Positions 9,013 to 17,518 of a stretch of DNA of 48,558 nt are shown in pieces (position 1 is the stretch's first letter; the number at the start of each line of letters is the position of its first letter). The notes beneath the pieces were generated by a model that did not search any database, was not told the origin of the DNA, and was given only the letters and a program-made list of their open reading frames with translations. Source of the DNA: an uncultured Clostridium sp. (GTDB lineage: Bacteria > Bacillota > Clostridia > TANB77 > CAG-508); contig CANTGH010000010.1 of assembly GCA_947653235.1 (NCBI GenBank), positions 1 through 48,558 of the forward strand, in the 5' to 3' direction. Made by a program: the position numbers and the translations under genes.

Positions 9013-10700
9013 TACACAGGTTTTTAGCAAATTTGCTATTCTTCTCAGAACCCAGTTTTTGTGCTGTTCGCAAGAATTCGTTAAAACTAATTCTTAAATG
9101 AATATCGATTTTATTGTCATAGACGACAATTTCTTTTATCATTGCTGATAATATCATTTTTTTCCTTTCTATACTGCAATTTTTTAAAACTTCTTTCCAA
9201 TCTGGAATCATACTTTTCATTTTTAGCATTTGCTCAAAATCTACTTCTTTTTGTTTTTTTAATTGTTCTAATCTTATCTTTTGTTTTTGAAAATTTTCTA
9301 TCTTCTGTTTATTTTCTTCCATTAATTCAGAAATTAATTCTCTCGTAAAAGTACTTTTTCCTGTTATTACATTCATAATTTCTTCTTTTAGCAAATCATT
9401 GTTGTTCGAACATTCTTTGATATTTTTCTCCAATTGTCTGATTTGCTTTCCTTCGTTATCATTTGTATTTTTATGGATTTTTCTTATGTATTCTGACAAA
9501 TCTCGTTTTTCTAGTAAATCAAAATATTTGTAAATTTCATTCAAAACAGGCTCTTCAATCGTGTTATTTTTATGACTTTTCTTCTGACAACTACACTCCC
9601 TGCCACAAGCCTTATGACTGCACATATAATATTTATATCTTGTATATCCTTTGCTTCCATCTTCCAATTTTATTGTTCTTTTCGAGGTTCTAGTCGTTAG
9701 TTTTGAGCCACAGCCTCCACACACAATAAAACCAGTAAACAGCATATCTCCTTTGGTTTGATAACTGAAATATTCTTTATTTTCTGTTTCGCATTGTTTA
9801 TTTTTATCACACCTTGCCTTTTTGATTTTTTGTACTTTTTCAAATTGTTCTTCTGAGATAATTTGAATTTCTGGAATTTTATCCTTTGAATAAATCCAAT
9901 CTTCTGTATTTGACACTCTTTTTCGCTTTCCACCACCAATTGGCACACTTGTTTTATGAAAGCATAAATAGCCAGTGTAAATTGGATTTCGAAGCATATT
10001 ATTGATCGTGCTGTAATTCCACTGGCAACCTTTGTGCGTTTTGTAACCTTTCTCATTCAGATATTTGGCAATTCTCATTCCGCCATAGCCCTCTTCGGTG
10101 AATAAATCAAATATTTTTCTTACAATTTCTGCCTCAGCCTCCACGATTTCATACGTTTTTCTTTCTACGCCTCGCTTCGTAAAGATTCCTGTTTTGGCCA
10201 TCCTATAACCATAAGGAGGAACGGAACTGATATTAATGCCTTTCTCAATCATTTGCCTTTGCTTTGTTCGAACCCTTATCGAAGTTTTTTCGCTTTCTCC
10301 ACCAGATTGCCAATATCTTATATAGTTAATTAGTTTATCTGCTCGTGATTCAAACTTTTGCTGACCTTCTTGGGTCGACCATACTTCGATGCCGTGTTCA
10401 TCAAACCATTCTACAATGAAAGGAGTTTCGTCGTCTCTTCTTCCGAAGTCTATCAAACATAAATACCAGTAAAATATCAAATTCTTTGTTGATAACATCC
10501 GTTCTGATTTCTTGTAGAACATCTCTGTCTTCTAGTTTTTTGTTGTAACCTGATACACCTTTTTCAATGTATTCTTTGTCAAATTTCCAGTTTGGCATCA
10601 TTTCTATATATTTCATACATTCAATTCTTTGCATTGGAATATCGTTTTTGTCTAACTGTTTGACAGTTGATACTCTGTATAAACATCGCACTCTTTTCAT
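8969..10700 (-). pseudogene. Large serine recombinase (integrase), one-base frameshift
   Basis: Site-specific recombinase of the element. The N-terminal part (10700-10446) begins MKRVRCLYRVSTVKQ with the catalytic Ser in YRVST. It reaches FMFDRL, then leaves frame. The family sequence DRLGRRDDETPF continues in another frame from 10444, so one base near 10445 is extra. The rest has the recombinase domain (YEIVEAEAEIVRKIFD, then IAKYLNEKGYKT), the zinc ribbon (CGGCGSKL, CSHKACGRECSCQ) and a coiled coil. Repaired, it is about 576 residues. The last 13 codons are host DNA beyond attL; in the excised circle the frame would instead continue for 72 codons (19279-19497). A strong GGGGGG-type site precedes the ATG at 10700. 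It may be dead, a sequencing error, or recoded. Confidence 0.85.
9000..9028. other. attL of the integrated element
   Basis: The core GTGTT at 9009-9013 is shared with attR at 19496-19500. To the left is the host hydrolase gene (GGTTCTC). To the right is the element arm ACACAGGTTTT (9014-9024). The crossover lies somewhere within the five shared bases; serine recombinases use a central dinucleotide. Confidence 0.8.
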
Positions 10701-10779
10701 TATTTTCCCCCCTTTCTTTTAGAATAGTATTTATTTTTTACTTTTAGAAATGTGTAAATTTTCTAATTTATTGTTGTTT

Positions 10780-10962
10780 TCACATTTCCGTTTTGAAAAT
10801 TTCTTCGATATAATATTTCGATAATTGTTTTAATACTTCTGTCATCACATCTGTTTCGTTTCCTTCAAAAATAATATTGATTTCTTCAGTATTTTCTTGA
10901 TTAAACTTTTTTATGACTTTTTGCCCATTTTCATTTGTTTCTAATTTGTATTCTTCTTTCAA
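10780..10962 (-). CDS. Small conserved-looking protein upstream of the recombinase
   Basis: About 60 residues, acidic and lysine-rich, with the core NENGQKVIKKFN followed by INIIFEGNETDV and a C-terminal helix. I place the start at the TTG at 10962 because GAGGTG lies six bases upstream. A longer version from the ATG at 11040 would add a hydrophobic segment but has no comparable site. I do not recognise a function. Its place 80 bp before the recombinase suggests a recombination accessory or regulatory role (inference only). It could be an excisionase candidate, though nothing in the sequence proves DNA binding. Confidence 0.55.
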   Translation of the reverse strand: MKEEYKLETNENGQKVIKKFNQENTEEINIIFEGNETDVMTEVLKQLSKYYIEEIFKTEM

Positions 10963-11120
10963 ATGAAACACCTCTATTTCAAATATATTTAAAATAAAAA
11001 TAATAATTACTGTAATCACTAAACGGTTTGGGCAAGCCATCAGGTTCTAACGCATACTGAGCTTGTTAAGGCTTCGCCTATTACAAGTATTTCAGGAATA
11101 GAATAAGATATAATATCAAT

Positions 11121-11149
11121 ACTTAAAGTGCAATTTTTACACTTTAAGT
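11121..11149. other. Perfect inverted repeat between the R-M operon and the small ORF
   Basis: ACTTAAAGTG (11121-11130) and CACTTTAAGT (11140-11149) are perfect 10-bp arms around nine bases. Neither side has a T run, so it is not an intrinsic terminator. It lies upstream of the small ORF/recombinase unit and could be an operator or RNA hairpin. A second, imperfect hairpin (CTTGTTAAGGC with GCCTATTACAAG) lies at about 11063-11088. The gap 10963-11234 otherwise contains only the R-M operon terminator. Confidence 0.5.
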
Positions 11150-11185
11150 AGGAAAATAATTGCGCTTTTGATAATTTTAATACAA

Positions 11186-11215
11186 TAAAAAAGACGAGAT
11201 TTTATAACCTCGCCT
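11186..11215 (-). terminator. Terminator of the hsd/DUF262 operon
   Basis: On the minus strand AGGCGAG pairs with CTCGTCT around a ten-base loop, followed by a T run. It lies about 20 bp after the stop of the DUF262 gene, the last gene of the operon. Confidence 0.8.
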
Positions 11216-11234
11216 ATTTTTTATTTACAAAATA

Positions 11235-13154
11235 TTATCTTTCTTTTTTTACATTTCCCTCAAATATAAAATTCACAATTCTTTTACTAGAGTTTTCTGT
11301 AGCTGTCTCTATATCAAACTTTGTCCAATATGGTTTTAGTTCTTCTTTATATCTTTCTACCAGATATTGTGCTAATGGATAGTTACTATCAATATATCCA
11401 GATTTTTCACTAATTTGCGTTGATACTTTAGTTCTAAACCACTCATTTCCAATTGTTCGATTTATATTATATTCTAATAATATTTTATTGCCAATTTTGT
11501 TAATATAATTAGCAAACATATCATCATCTTCTATATCAGCATCCTTTTGTATCAATTTTTTATTTTTTCCACTTTGTGGCATAATATGTTCAATATCGAT
11601 ATTTGAACCAATTTTTAATTCTTTTTTGTTTTCTTTAGCAAATAAATATTCATTTAAATAAACTATATCATTTTTTTCATAATCGTTTATTCTAGATATC
11701 ATATTATCTTTTTGCCAACATTTATTAATGTGTTCGTCAAAATCTTTTTTAATCTCTTCAAAAGAGATTGAATCGTCTGCAAGCTTTATTTCTTCTTTAA
11801 AAAGGAATGACTTAAAATTTGAACTTGAGTAACCAGCATCTACTAATGATAAAATAGAAAATAATCTAAGCATTAGCTCAGCCATCTCTTCAATTTTATT
11901 AATAAGATCATTTTTATCACTTTCACTAATAATAAATTTTTCATGATCCCCATTAACAAAATAAGAATCATATCTATAGAAATAACTTGCTAGAAATAAT
12001 TTTGAGTTATCATTAAACTTAAATAAAACTTTCATAGTATTACTTTCTTTTGCAATATTCCATATTTCAGCAAGTTTAATCAATTCATTGCAAAATTCTA
12101 TGGGTTTTTTAATCAAATCTGTGTTTTGGTCAGTATAATATTTTCTTAATCCTGGAGTAGTAACATCAATATTACCACTAGCATTCATTGTATCCCCATT
12201 AATACTACGATATAAGTACATTTTTTGACTTAAAAGTCCATTTATACTTACAATTTTTTCATTTTCTAATTCATTCGTTAAGTCAATCAAATATTTCCAT
12301 TTTTCCCCCAGTATTTTTTTCTCTTTATCATCTTGAGTAGCAGCAAACATTTTTGAATAAATAATATCTGAATCAGTTAATGGCATACCATCAGAGTTTA
12401 ATGAATTAAACATCGTTATTGCTTGCTCAACTTTCCAACTCTTGATTTGGATTACTTGACATTCTTCTAAAATTGTTCTTGTAAATTTATTTAAAAAATC
12501 TATTTTATTCAAATCATCTTTAAAATAAAAATGTTTATAATTTTTAAAAAAATTAGTATATCGATTGTCTCTTTGTTTGTATGGAATCTTGATTGCACTT
12601 TCTTCAGCATCTTTATATTTTGAAGATTTCATAATATTTATAAGTTCTTCTTTATATTCATCTTTTTCTTGATTAGAATTATTTATTAAACTACTGAAAC
12701 TATTATATATTTCTTTATCTTTTCTCTCATCTGGCTCATCCGTTATATCATCTAGATCAATTTTATACAATATTCTAATTAAGGTTCTCCTTCTTTCTCT
12801 AAGAGCTCTTTTTAGTTGTTCTGATTCAGAGTCATCAACCATATTTTCTAATGTTTCGTTTATTTTAGTAAGTAACGCTTTTAATAAAAGCATAAATGTT
12901 GTCGTTCTTTGTTGTCCATCTATCAATCCTAATTCTGTATCATCATTTAAACAATTCATTATAATAGTTCCAAAAAAGTATAGATCCTTACTTTTACTTT
13001 CTATAAAGTCTGTAATATCTGACCATAATTTATCGCAATTTGATATTTCCCATGCATACTTTCTTTGGTATTCAGGTATTATAAATTTAGCATCATCTTC
13101 CAATGTTAAATAATTTCCTATAGTTACTAATTTGGGTTCAATATTTTTAGACAT
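11235..13154 (-). CDS. DUF262 / DUF1524 (HNH) nuclease, GmrSD-like
   Basis: A 639-residue soluble protein. The N-terminal DUF262 domain has IPEYQRKYAWE (26-36) and LIDGQQRTTT (77-86), the ParB/Srx-like nucleotide-binding signature. The C-terminal DUF1524 domain has an HNH-type motif, DIEHIMPQ at roughly 515-525, followed by the conserved NKIGN region. This single-chain pair is the architecture of GmrSD-type (type IV) restriction enzymes, which attack modified phage DNA using a nucleoside triphosphate. It follows hsdR by 27 bp on the same strand, so it is a fourth gene of the restriction operon. Family is clear; whether it acts alone or with the Hsd complex is unknown. Start by the GGAGGAG site. 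Confidence 0.85.
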   Translation of the reverse strand: MSKNIEPKLVTIGNYLTLEDDAKFIIPEYQRKYAWEISNCDKLWSDITDFIESKSKDLYFFGTIIMNCLNDDTELGLIDGQQRTTTFMLLLKALLTKINETLENMVDDSESEQLKRALRERRRTLIRILYKIDLDDITDEPDERKDKEIYNSFSSLINNSNQEKDEYKEELINIMKSSKYKDAEESAIKIPYKQRDNRYTNFFKNYKHFYFKDDLNKIDFLNKFTRTILEECQVIQIKSWKVEQAITMFNSLNSDGMPLTDSDIIYSKMFAATQDDKEKKILGEKWKYLIDLTNELENEKIVSINGLLSQKMYLYRSINGDTMNASGNIDVTTPGLRKYYTDQNTDLIKKPIEFCNELIKLAEIWNIAKESNTMKVLFKFNDNSKLFLASYFYRYDSYFVNGDHEKFIISESDKNDLINKIEEMAELMLRLFSILSLVDAGYSSSNFKSFLFKEEIKLADDSISFEEIKKDFDEHINKCWQKDNMISRINDYEKNDIVYLNEYLFAKENKKELKIGSNIDIEHIMPQSGKNKKLIQKDADIEDDDMFANYINKIGNKILLEYNINRTIGNEWFRTKVSTQISEKSGYIDSNYPLAQYLVERYKEELKPYWTKFDIETATENSSKRIVNFIFEGNVKKER

Positions 13155-13181
13155 ATTTTAAATCTCCTCTATATCAATATA

Positions 13182-16100
13182 TTAGTTCTTATCTATCTTT
13201 AGTTTATATTCTTCTCCTTCTTCCGCTACCATTGCTAAACTTTCCGTATCATCTTCTGTAATATCGTATACTATACTATCTTCGTTATTATTATCTGAAT
13301 TCCAAATTCCAAAGTATTTTTCAAAAAATTTCTTTATTTTTCCAATTATATTTTCCTTTCTTTCAGCTCTATTCCCCCCTCCAAATCTTCTCATTGGTGG
13401 TAATATTTTTTCAATATCTGTCCCTGTTGTTTTAACTTGTCCATCTCTAAATGAATTGTCTATAAATTTTCTTGTTTCTCCTTCATTCAGATTTTCATCT
13501 TCTATTAATTTTTTTAAGTCTATTTCTTCTTGTTCTTTAACAAATTTACTCCAATCATTCATTACATCCGTATTGGTATTTATTTTTGATATAAATGTTT
13601 CAATAAGCTCTTTTTTTGAACGAAGTGCTAAACTTGATTTTATTGCCTTGTCAATTGAACCTAATATCTCTTTATCTGTACAATTTGATTTATGATATTT
13701 TGCAACTAGCATTAAAATATAATCAATATTTACTTCTACTTGTTTTACAAGTTCCATCTCAAATACTATATCATCTTTTATACTTTCTGTTTCTCCATTA
13801 TCTCTTTCCGATTTAAATTCTTCATATAAATCAGTATAAGTTCCAATATAATCTTGAAAATCTCTTTCAGAAAGTATTTCATTTCCTTCAAATTTATCAA
13901 ATGAAGATAATATATTTTTCAATCTTAACATATTTCCCATAGAAACAATAAAGTCTTTTTTAGCTTGTCCTCCTATAATTTGTTCTCCCAAGGGATATTT
14001 TTGAAGTAACATTGCAATTCTTTCTTCATAGCCTAACTGTTTCTTGCCTTTTTCATCTTCATATCCATAATAATAATCTTCATAAGATTTTAACAAAACT
14101 GTTCCTGATGCATCCTTATCTCCAAATAAGCTAATTGCATCATTGGTTTGTTCCTGTAAATCTCTAAAGCAAACTATATTGCCATAAGATTTTACAGAAT
14201 TTAAAATACGATTAGTTCTTGAATAGCTCTGAATTAGTCCATGTTGTTTTAGATTTTTATCTACCCATAACGTATTTAGTGTTGTAGCATCAAAACCTGT
14301 TAAAAACATATTGACAACTATAAGTAAATCAACTTCCCTTTTCTTAACTCTATCCGATAAATCTTTATAATAATCTTGAAAACCATTTCCTTCTGATGAA
14401 AAGTTTGTTTTAAAATTCTTATTATATTCATCTATTGCAAAATCTAAAAATTCTCTTGAACTTTGGTCTAATAAATCAGTTTCAAATCCTTCATCATCTA
14501 ATATTCCATCTGATGTATCTTCTTCGTTTACTGAAAAAGAATATATTGTTGCAATAGATAAATCCTTATGTTTCTCTTCTAACTGCTTTTTAAATTCTAA
14601 ATAATATCTCTTTGCCATGGGTATTGAACTAACTGCAAATATTGAATTGAAACCATTTAATCTTTGTCCTTTTAAATCATAACATGAATTTCTTTTTGTT
14701 TTTTGGTCAAAGTGTTCAATTATATAACTTACTACATTGCTAACTCTTTCATGAGAAGACAAAGCTTCTTCAGTATTTATAGCTTGTACTTCTTTATCTG
14801 TCATTCCCTCTTTTTTCTTAATGGTATTTATGTAATCAATTCTAAATGGAAGTACATTTCCATCATTGATAGCATCAACTATTGTATAGGTATGTAACTT
14901 GTCTCCAAAAGCTTGCTCAGTTGTACAAAAATTAGGATTAGATTTATTAGTAGCATTTTTGGCAAATATAGGTGTACCTGTAAAACCAAATAAATGGTAT
15001 TTTTTAAAATTTTTAACTATCATTTTGTGCATATCGCCAAATTGAGAACGATGGCATTCATCAAATATTAAAACAATATGTTTTTGAAATATTGGATGAC
15101 TTGGATTTCTTTTTACAAATTCACTTAATTTTTGGATAGTCGTAACAATTATTCTTGAAGTTGTATCTTCTAATTGTTTTTGAAGTATTTTTGTACTTCT
15201 ATTTCCATTTGCAGCACCTTTTTCAAACCTATCATATTCTTTCATTGTTTGATAGTCTAAATCTTTTCTATCAACAACAAATAAAACTTTATCTATGTAT
15301 TCTAAATTACTTGCAAGTTGAGCAGTTTTAAATGACGTAAGCGTTTTTCCAGAGCCAGTTGTGTGCCAAATATAACCTCCTGCTTCAAGTGTTCCCATTT
15401 TTTTATAATTAGTGGATATTTCTATTTTGTTTAAAATTCTTTCTGTAGCAACTATTTGATAAGGTCGCATAACTAATAATAATTGTTCTGATGTAAATAC
15501 ACAATATTTTGTTAATATATTTAGTATTGTATGTTTTGATAAAAATGTTCTTGTAAAATCTACTAAATCATTTATTACTTTATTACTAGCGTCCGCCCAA
15601 TAACTTGTAAATTCAAAACTATTACTTGTTTTTTTACTTTTATTTCTAGTTCGACTTTGTTCTTTTATATGACTTTCTCTTGTTGTGTTTGAATAGTATT
15701 TTGTATTCGTTCCATTTGAAATTACAAATATTTGTATATATTCATAAAGTCCACTACCTGCCCAAAAACTGTCTCTTTGATATCTATTTATTTGATTAAA
15801 AGCCTCTTTTAAAGCAACACCTCTTCTTTTTAATTCAACATGAACTATAGGAAGTCCGTTTATAAGAATAGTAACATCATATCTGTTATTATAATTTCCC
15901 TCATTTTGAACATATTGATTGATAACTTGTAATTTATTGTTATGAATATTCTTTTTGTCTAATAAATAAACATTTTTACTTGTTCCATCATCTTTTTTTA
16001 ATACTTGAACGTGATCCTCTTGAATTTTTCTTGTTTTCTCAACAATACCATCATTGTTATTTACTATATTGTTATTAAAAAATCTATCCCATTCACTTTC

Positions 16101-16328
16101 AGAAAATTTGTAATTATTTAATAATTCCAATTGTGTACGAAGATTATTTTTTAGAGTCTCTTCATTATGAATTTCTAAATAATCATAACCTTGTTCAATT
16201 AACATTCTAATAAACTCTTTTTCAAGTTCTGCTTCACTTTGGTAAGCTTCTGGTTTTCTTTTTAATGGATCATATTCAGTAACAACAGTAGAATTATTTG
16301 TTTCCATTATTATATTATATTTGCTCAT
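13182..16328 (-). CDS. hsdR: Type I restriction enzyme, motor/nuclease subunit
   Basis: 1,048 residues, typical for HsdR. The N-terminal PD-(D/E)xK nuclease domain has Asp151 and Glu165-Leu-Lys167 (VELKRRG). The superfamily 2 translocase follows: Walker A TTGSGKT at 323-329, DECH at 423-426, and GFTGTP shortly after as motif III. The C-terminal part is helical and should bind the methylase core. It acts with HsdM and HsdS to translocate and cut DNA lacking the host methylation. The ATG at 16328 has a GGGAG site, and the gene starts 11 bp after hsdS. No frameshift is seen. Confidence 0.95.
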   Translation of the reverse strand: MSKYNIIMETNNSTVVTEYDPLKRKPEAYQSEAELEKEFIRMLIEQGYDYLEIHNEETLKNNLRTQLELLNNYKFSESEWDRFFNNNIVNNNDGIVEKTRKIQEDHVQVLKKDDGTSKNVYLLDKKNIHNNKLQVINQYVQNEGNYNNRYDVTILINGLPIVHVELKRRGVALKEAFNQINRYQRDSFWAGSGLYEYIQIFVISNGTNTKYYSNTTRESHIKEQSRTRNKSKKTSNSFEFTSYWADASNKVINDLVDFTRTFLSKHTILNILTKYCVFTSEQLLLVMRPYQIVATERILNKIEISTNYKKMGTLEAGGYIWHTTGSGKTLTSFKTAQLASNLEYIDKVLFVVDRKDLDYQTMKEYDRFEKGAANGNRSTKILQKQLEDTTSRIIVTTIQKLSEFVKRNPSHPIFQKHIVLIFDECHRSQFGDMHKMIVKNFKKYHLFGFTGTPIFAKNATNKSNPNFCTTEQAFGDKLHTYTIVDAINDGNVLPFRIDYINTIKKKEGMTDKEVQAINTEEALSSHERVSNVVSYIIEHFDQKTKRNSCYDLKGQRLNGFNSIFAVSSIPMAKRYYLEFKKQLEEKHKDLSIATIYSFSVNEEDTSDGILDDEGFETDLLDQSSREFLDFAIDEYNKNFKTNFSSEGNGFQDYYKDLSDRVKKREVDLLIVVNMFLTGFDATTLNTLWVDKNLKQHGLIQSYSRTNRILNSVKSYGNIVCFRDLQEQTNDAISLFGDKDASGTVLLKSYEDYYYGYEDEKGKKQLGYEERIAMLLQKYPLGEQIIGGQAKKDFIVSMGNMLRLKNILSSFDKFEGNEILSERDFQDYIGTYTDLYEEFKSERDNGETESIKDDIVFEMELVKQVEVNIDYILMLVAKYHKSNCTDKEILGSIDKAIKSSLALRSKKELIETFISKINTNTDVMNDWSKFVKEQEEIDLKKLIEDENLNEGETRKFIDNSFRDGQVKTTGTDIEKILPPMRRFGGGNRAERKENIIGKIKKFFEKYFGIWNSDNNNEDSIVYDITEDDTESLAMVAEEGEEYKLKIDKN

Positions 16329-16338
16329 AATTTACTCC

Positions 16339-17517
16339 CTAATTTACTTGTTTCAACTCTTTAAAATTGAGTAATTTATCTCTATAATACTCATATTGTT
16401 TTTGTCTTGCTTCTATTTCAGCTGGTAGTCCTTCTGAAATATCATTACATAATTTATCAAATCTATCTAATATATTTACTATTCTTTCTTGTATATTTAT
16501 TGGAGGTAATGGTATCTTTAAACCTAATATCTTTGACGAATTTAAGTCGCCTCTTGCTCCTTGTTTCATTGCTACTAATTCGTCATACTTACTACACACA
16601 CAATAAAATACATATTTATATACAGCTTTAGATCTATCAATTTCCATATTTAAACAATGTTGATTTGTTGTTGTGGTGAATTTATTTATTGCACAACGAC
16701 CTGCTGAAGCACCCGAAATTGCAACAATAACACAATTCTCAGGAATCCACTTTGCAGATGTTTGTTCTACTGCTTTTTCTGTAATAAAACTATCAACTGC
16801 ATAAATTTCATTAAATTTGACATCTTGTGTTCTTAACCATGGAACATTTCCGTTCATATAATATTCATTATTGCTTTTTAATGGAGTTCCTCCAGAACAA
16901 CTTTTTCTAATAATATCTTTTAGTGCAATTACTTCATGTTGTTCATTATTTAATAGTTCATTTCTATAATATTCATATTGTCTTTGCCTAACTTTCAGTT
17001 CTGCTGAAAGTTCTGCTGAAAGTTCTGCTGAAAGTTCTGTGAAATTGTCCAAAATACGGACAATTTCATTTTGGACTTCTAACGGAGGTACAGGTACATT
17101 AAATTGTGAATATACACTTATCCAATGTCTTGAATGATTTTCTGGAATAAAAAATATAGAACTCATTGCATAATATATATACCTAAAATTTATATCTTTA
17201 TTTTTAGGTCTTAACATTTTCATTGCAGAAGATTTTACTTTGAATTTAAAATCTACCCAATGAAATCCTGTTGTAAAATCATCAAATATTATTACTGGTT
17301 TATCTTTTGAAGCTTCATAAATTTCTTCTTCTTCATTTGTATATCCCAATATAAAGCTTTTGCCTGCCGTTAATACAGGAGTTTTATAAATATCATTGTA
17401 TTTTTCTGATTTTACTATATATCTTGAAGGTTGTTCGTACTCTAATAAATCTTCTAATCTTTTATATTCTACTCCATTAGGACATAATTTTTCTATTAAC
17501 TCATCTAATTTACTCAT
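16339..17517 (-). CDS. hsdS: Type I restriction-modification specificity subunit
   Basis: About 392 residues from the ATG at 17517, which has GAGGGG upstream and lies one base from the hsdM stop. It begins MSKLDELIEKLCPNGVEYK, common at HsdS N-termini. Two target-recognition domains are each followed by a conserved helical spacer. The first spacer reads ILDNFTEL, then SAEL three times, then KVRQRQYEYYRNELL. The second reads ILDRFDKL, then EARQKQYEYYRDKLL. The repeated SAEL unit is encoded by three perfect 12-bp copies at 16997-17032. By analogy with EcoR124 alleles, copy number should set the length of the gap in the bipartite target. Target sequence cannot be predicted. Confidence 0.93.
   Translation of the reverse strand: MSKLDELIEKLCPNGVEYKRLEDLLEYEQPSRYIVKSEKYNDIYKTPVLTAGKSFILGYTNEEEEIYEASKDKPVIIFDDFTTGFHWVDFKFKVKSSAMKMLRPKNKDINFRYIYYAMSSIFFIPENHSRHWISVYSQFNVPVPPLEVQNEIVRILDNFTELSAELSAELSAELKVRQRQYEYYRNELLNNEQHEVIALKDIIRKSCSGGTPLKSNNEYYMNGNVPWLRTQDVKFNEIYAVDSFITEKAVEQTSAKWIPENCVIVAISGASAGRCAINKFTTTTNQHCLNMEIDRSKAVYKYVFYCVCSKYDELVAMKQGARGDLNSSKILGLKIPLPPINIQERIVNILDRFDKLCNDISEGLPAEIEARQKQYEYYRDKLLNFKELKQVN
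16997..17032. repeat. Three 12-bp tandem repeats inside hsdS
   Basis: The plus-strand unit AGTTCTGCTGAA occurs three times without mismatch, with partial units on both sides. It is in frame with hsdS (12 bp = Ser-Ala-Glu-Leu) and lies in the helical spacer between the two recognition domains. Gain or loss of a unit keeps the frame and lengthens or shortens the spacer. Confidence 0.92.
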
Positions 17518-17518
17518 C

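Noticed and set aside
9697..10056. Open frame overlapping the recombinase on the same strand
   Set aside because: It is basic, has no ribosome site and no recognisable motif; the overlapping frame carries the recombinase domain and zinc ribbon.
10401..10700. Recombinase N-terminus as an independent small resolvase
   Set aside because: It ends abruptly in arginine-rich out-of-frame sequence exactly where the family motif continues in the next frame.
16997..17032. Short tandem repeat as a CRISPR-like or minisatellite locus
   Set aside because: There are no spacers, and the 12-bp unit is in frame in the HsdS spacer helix, which explains it fully.
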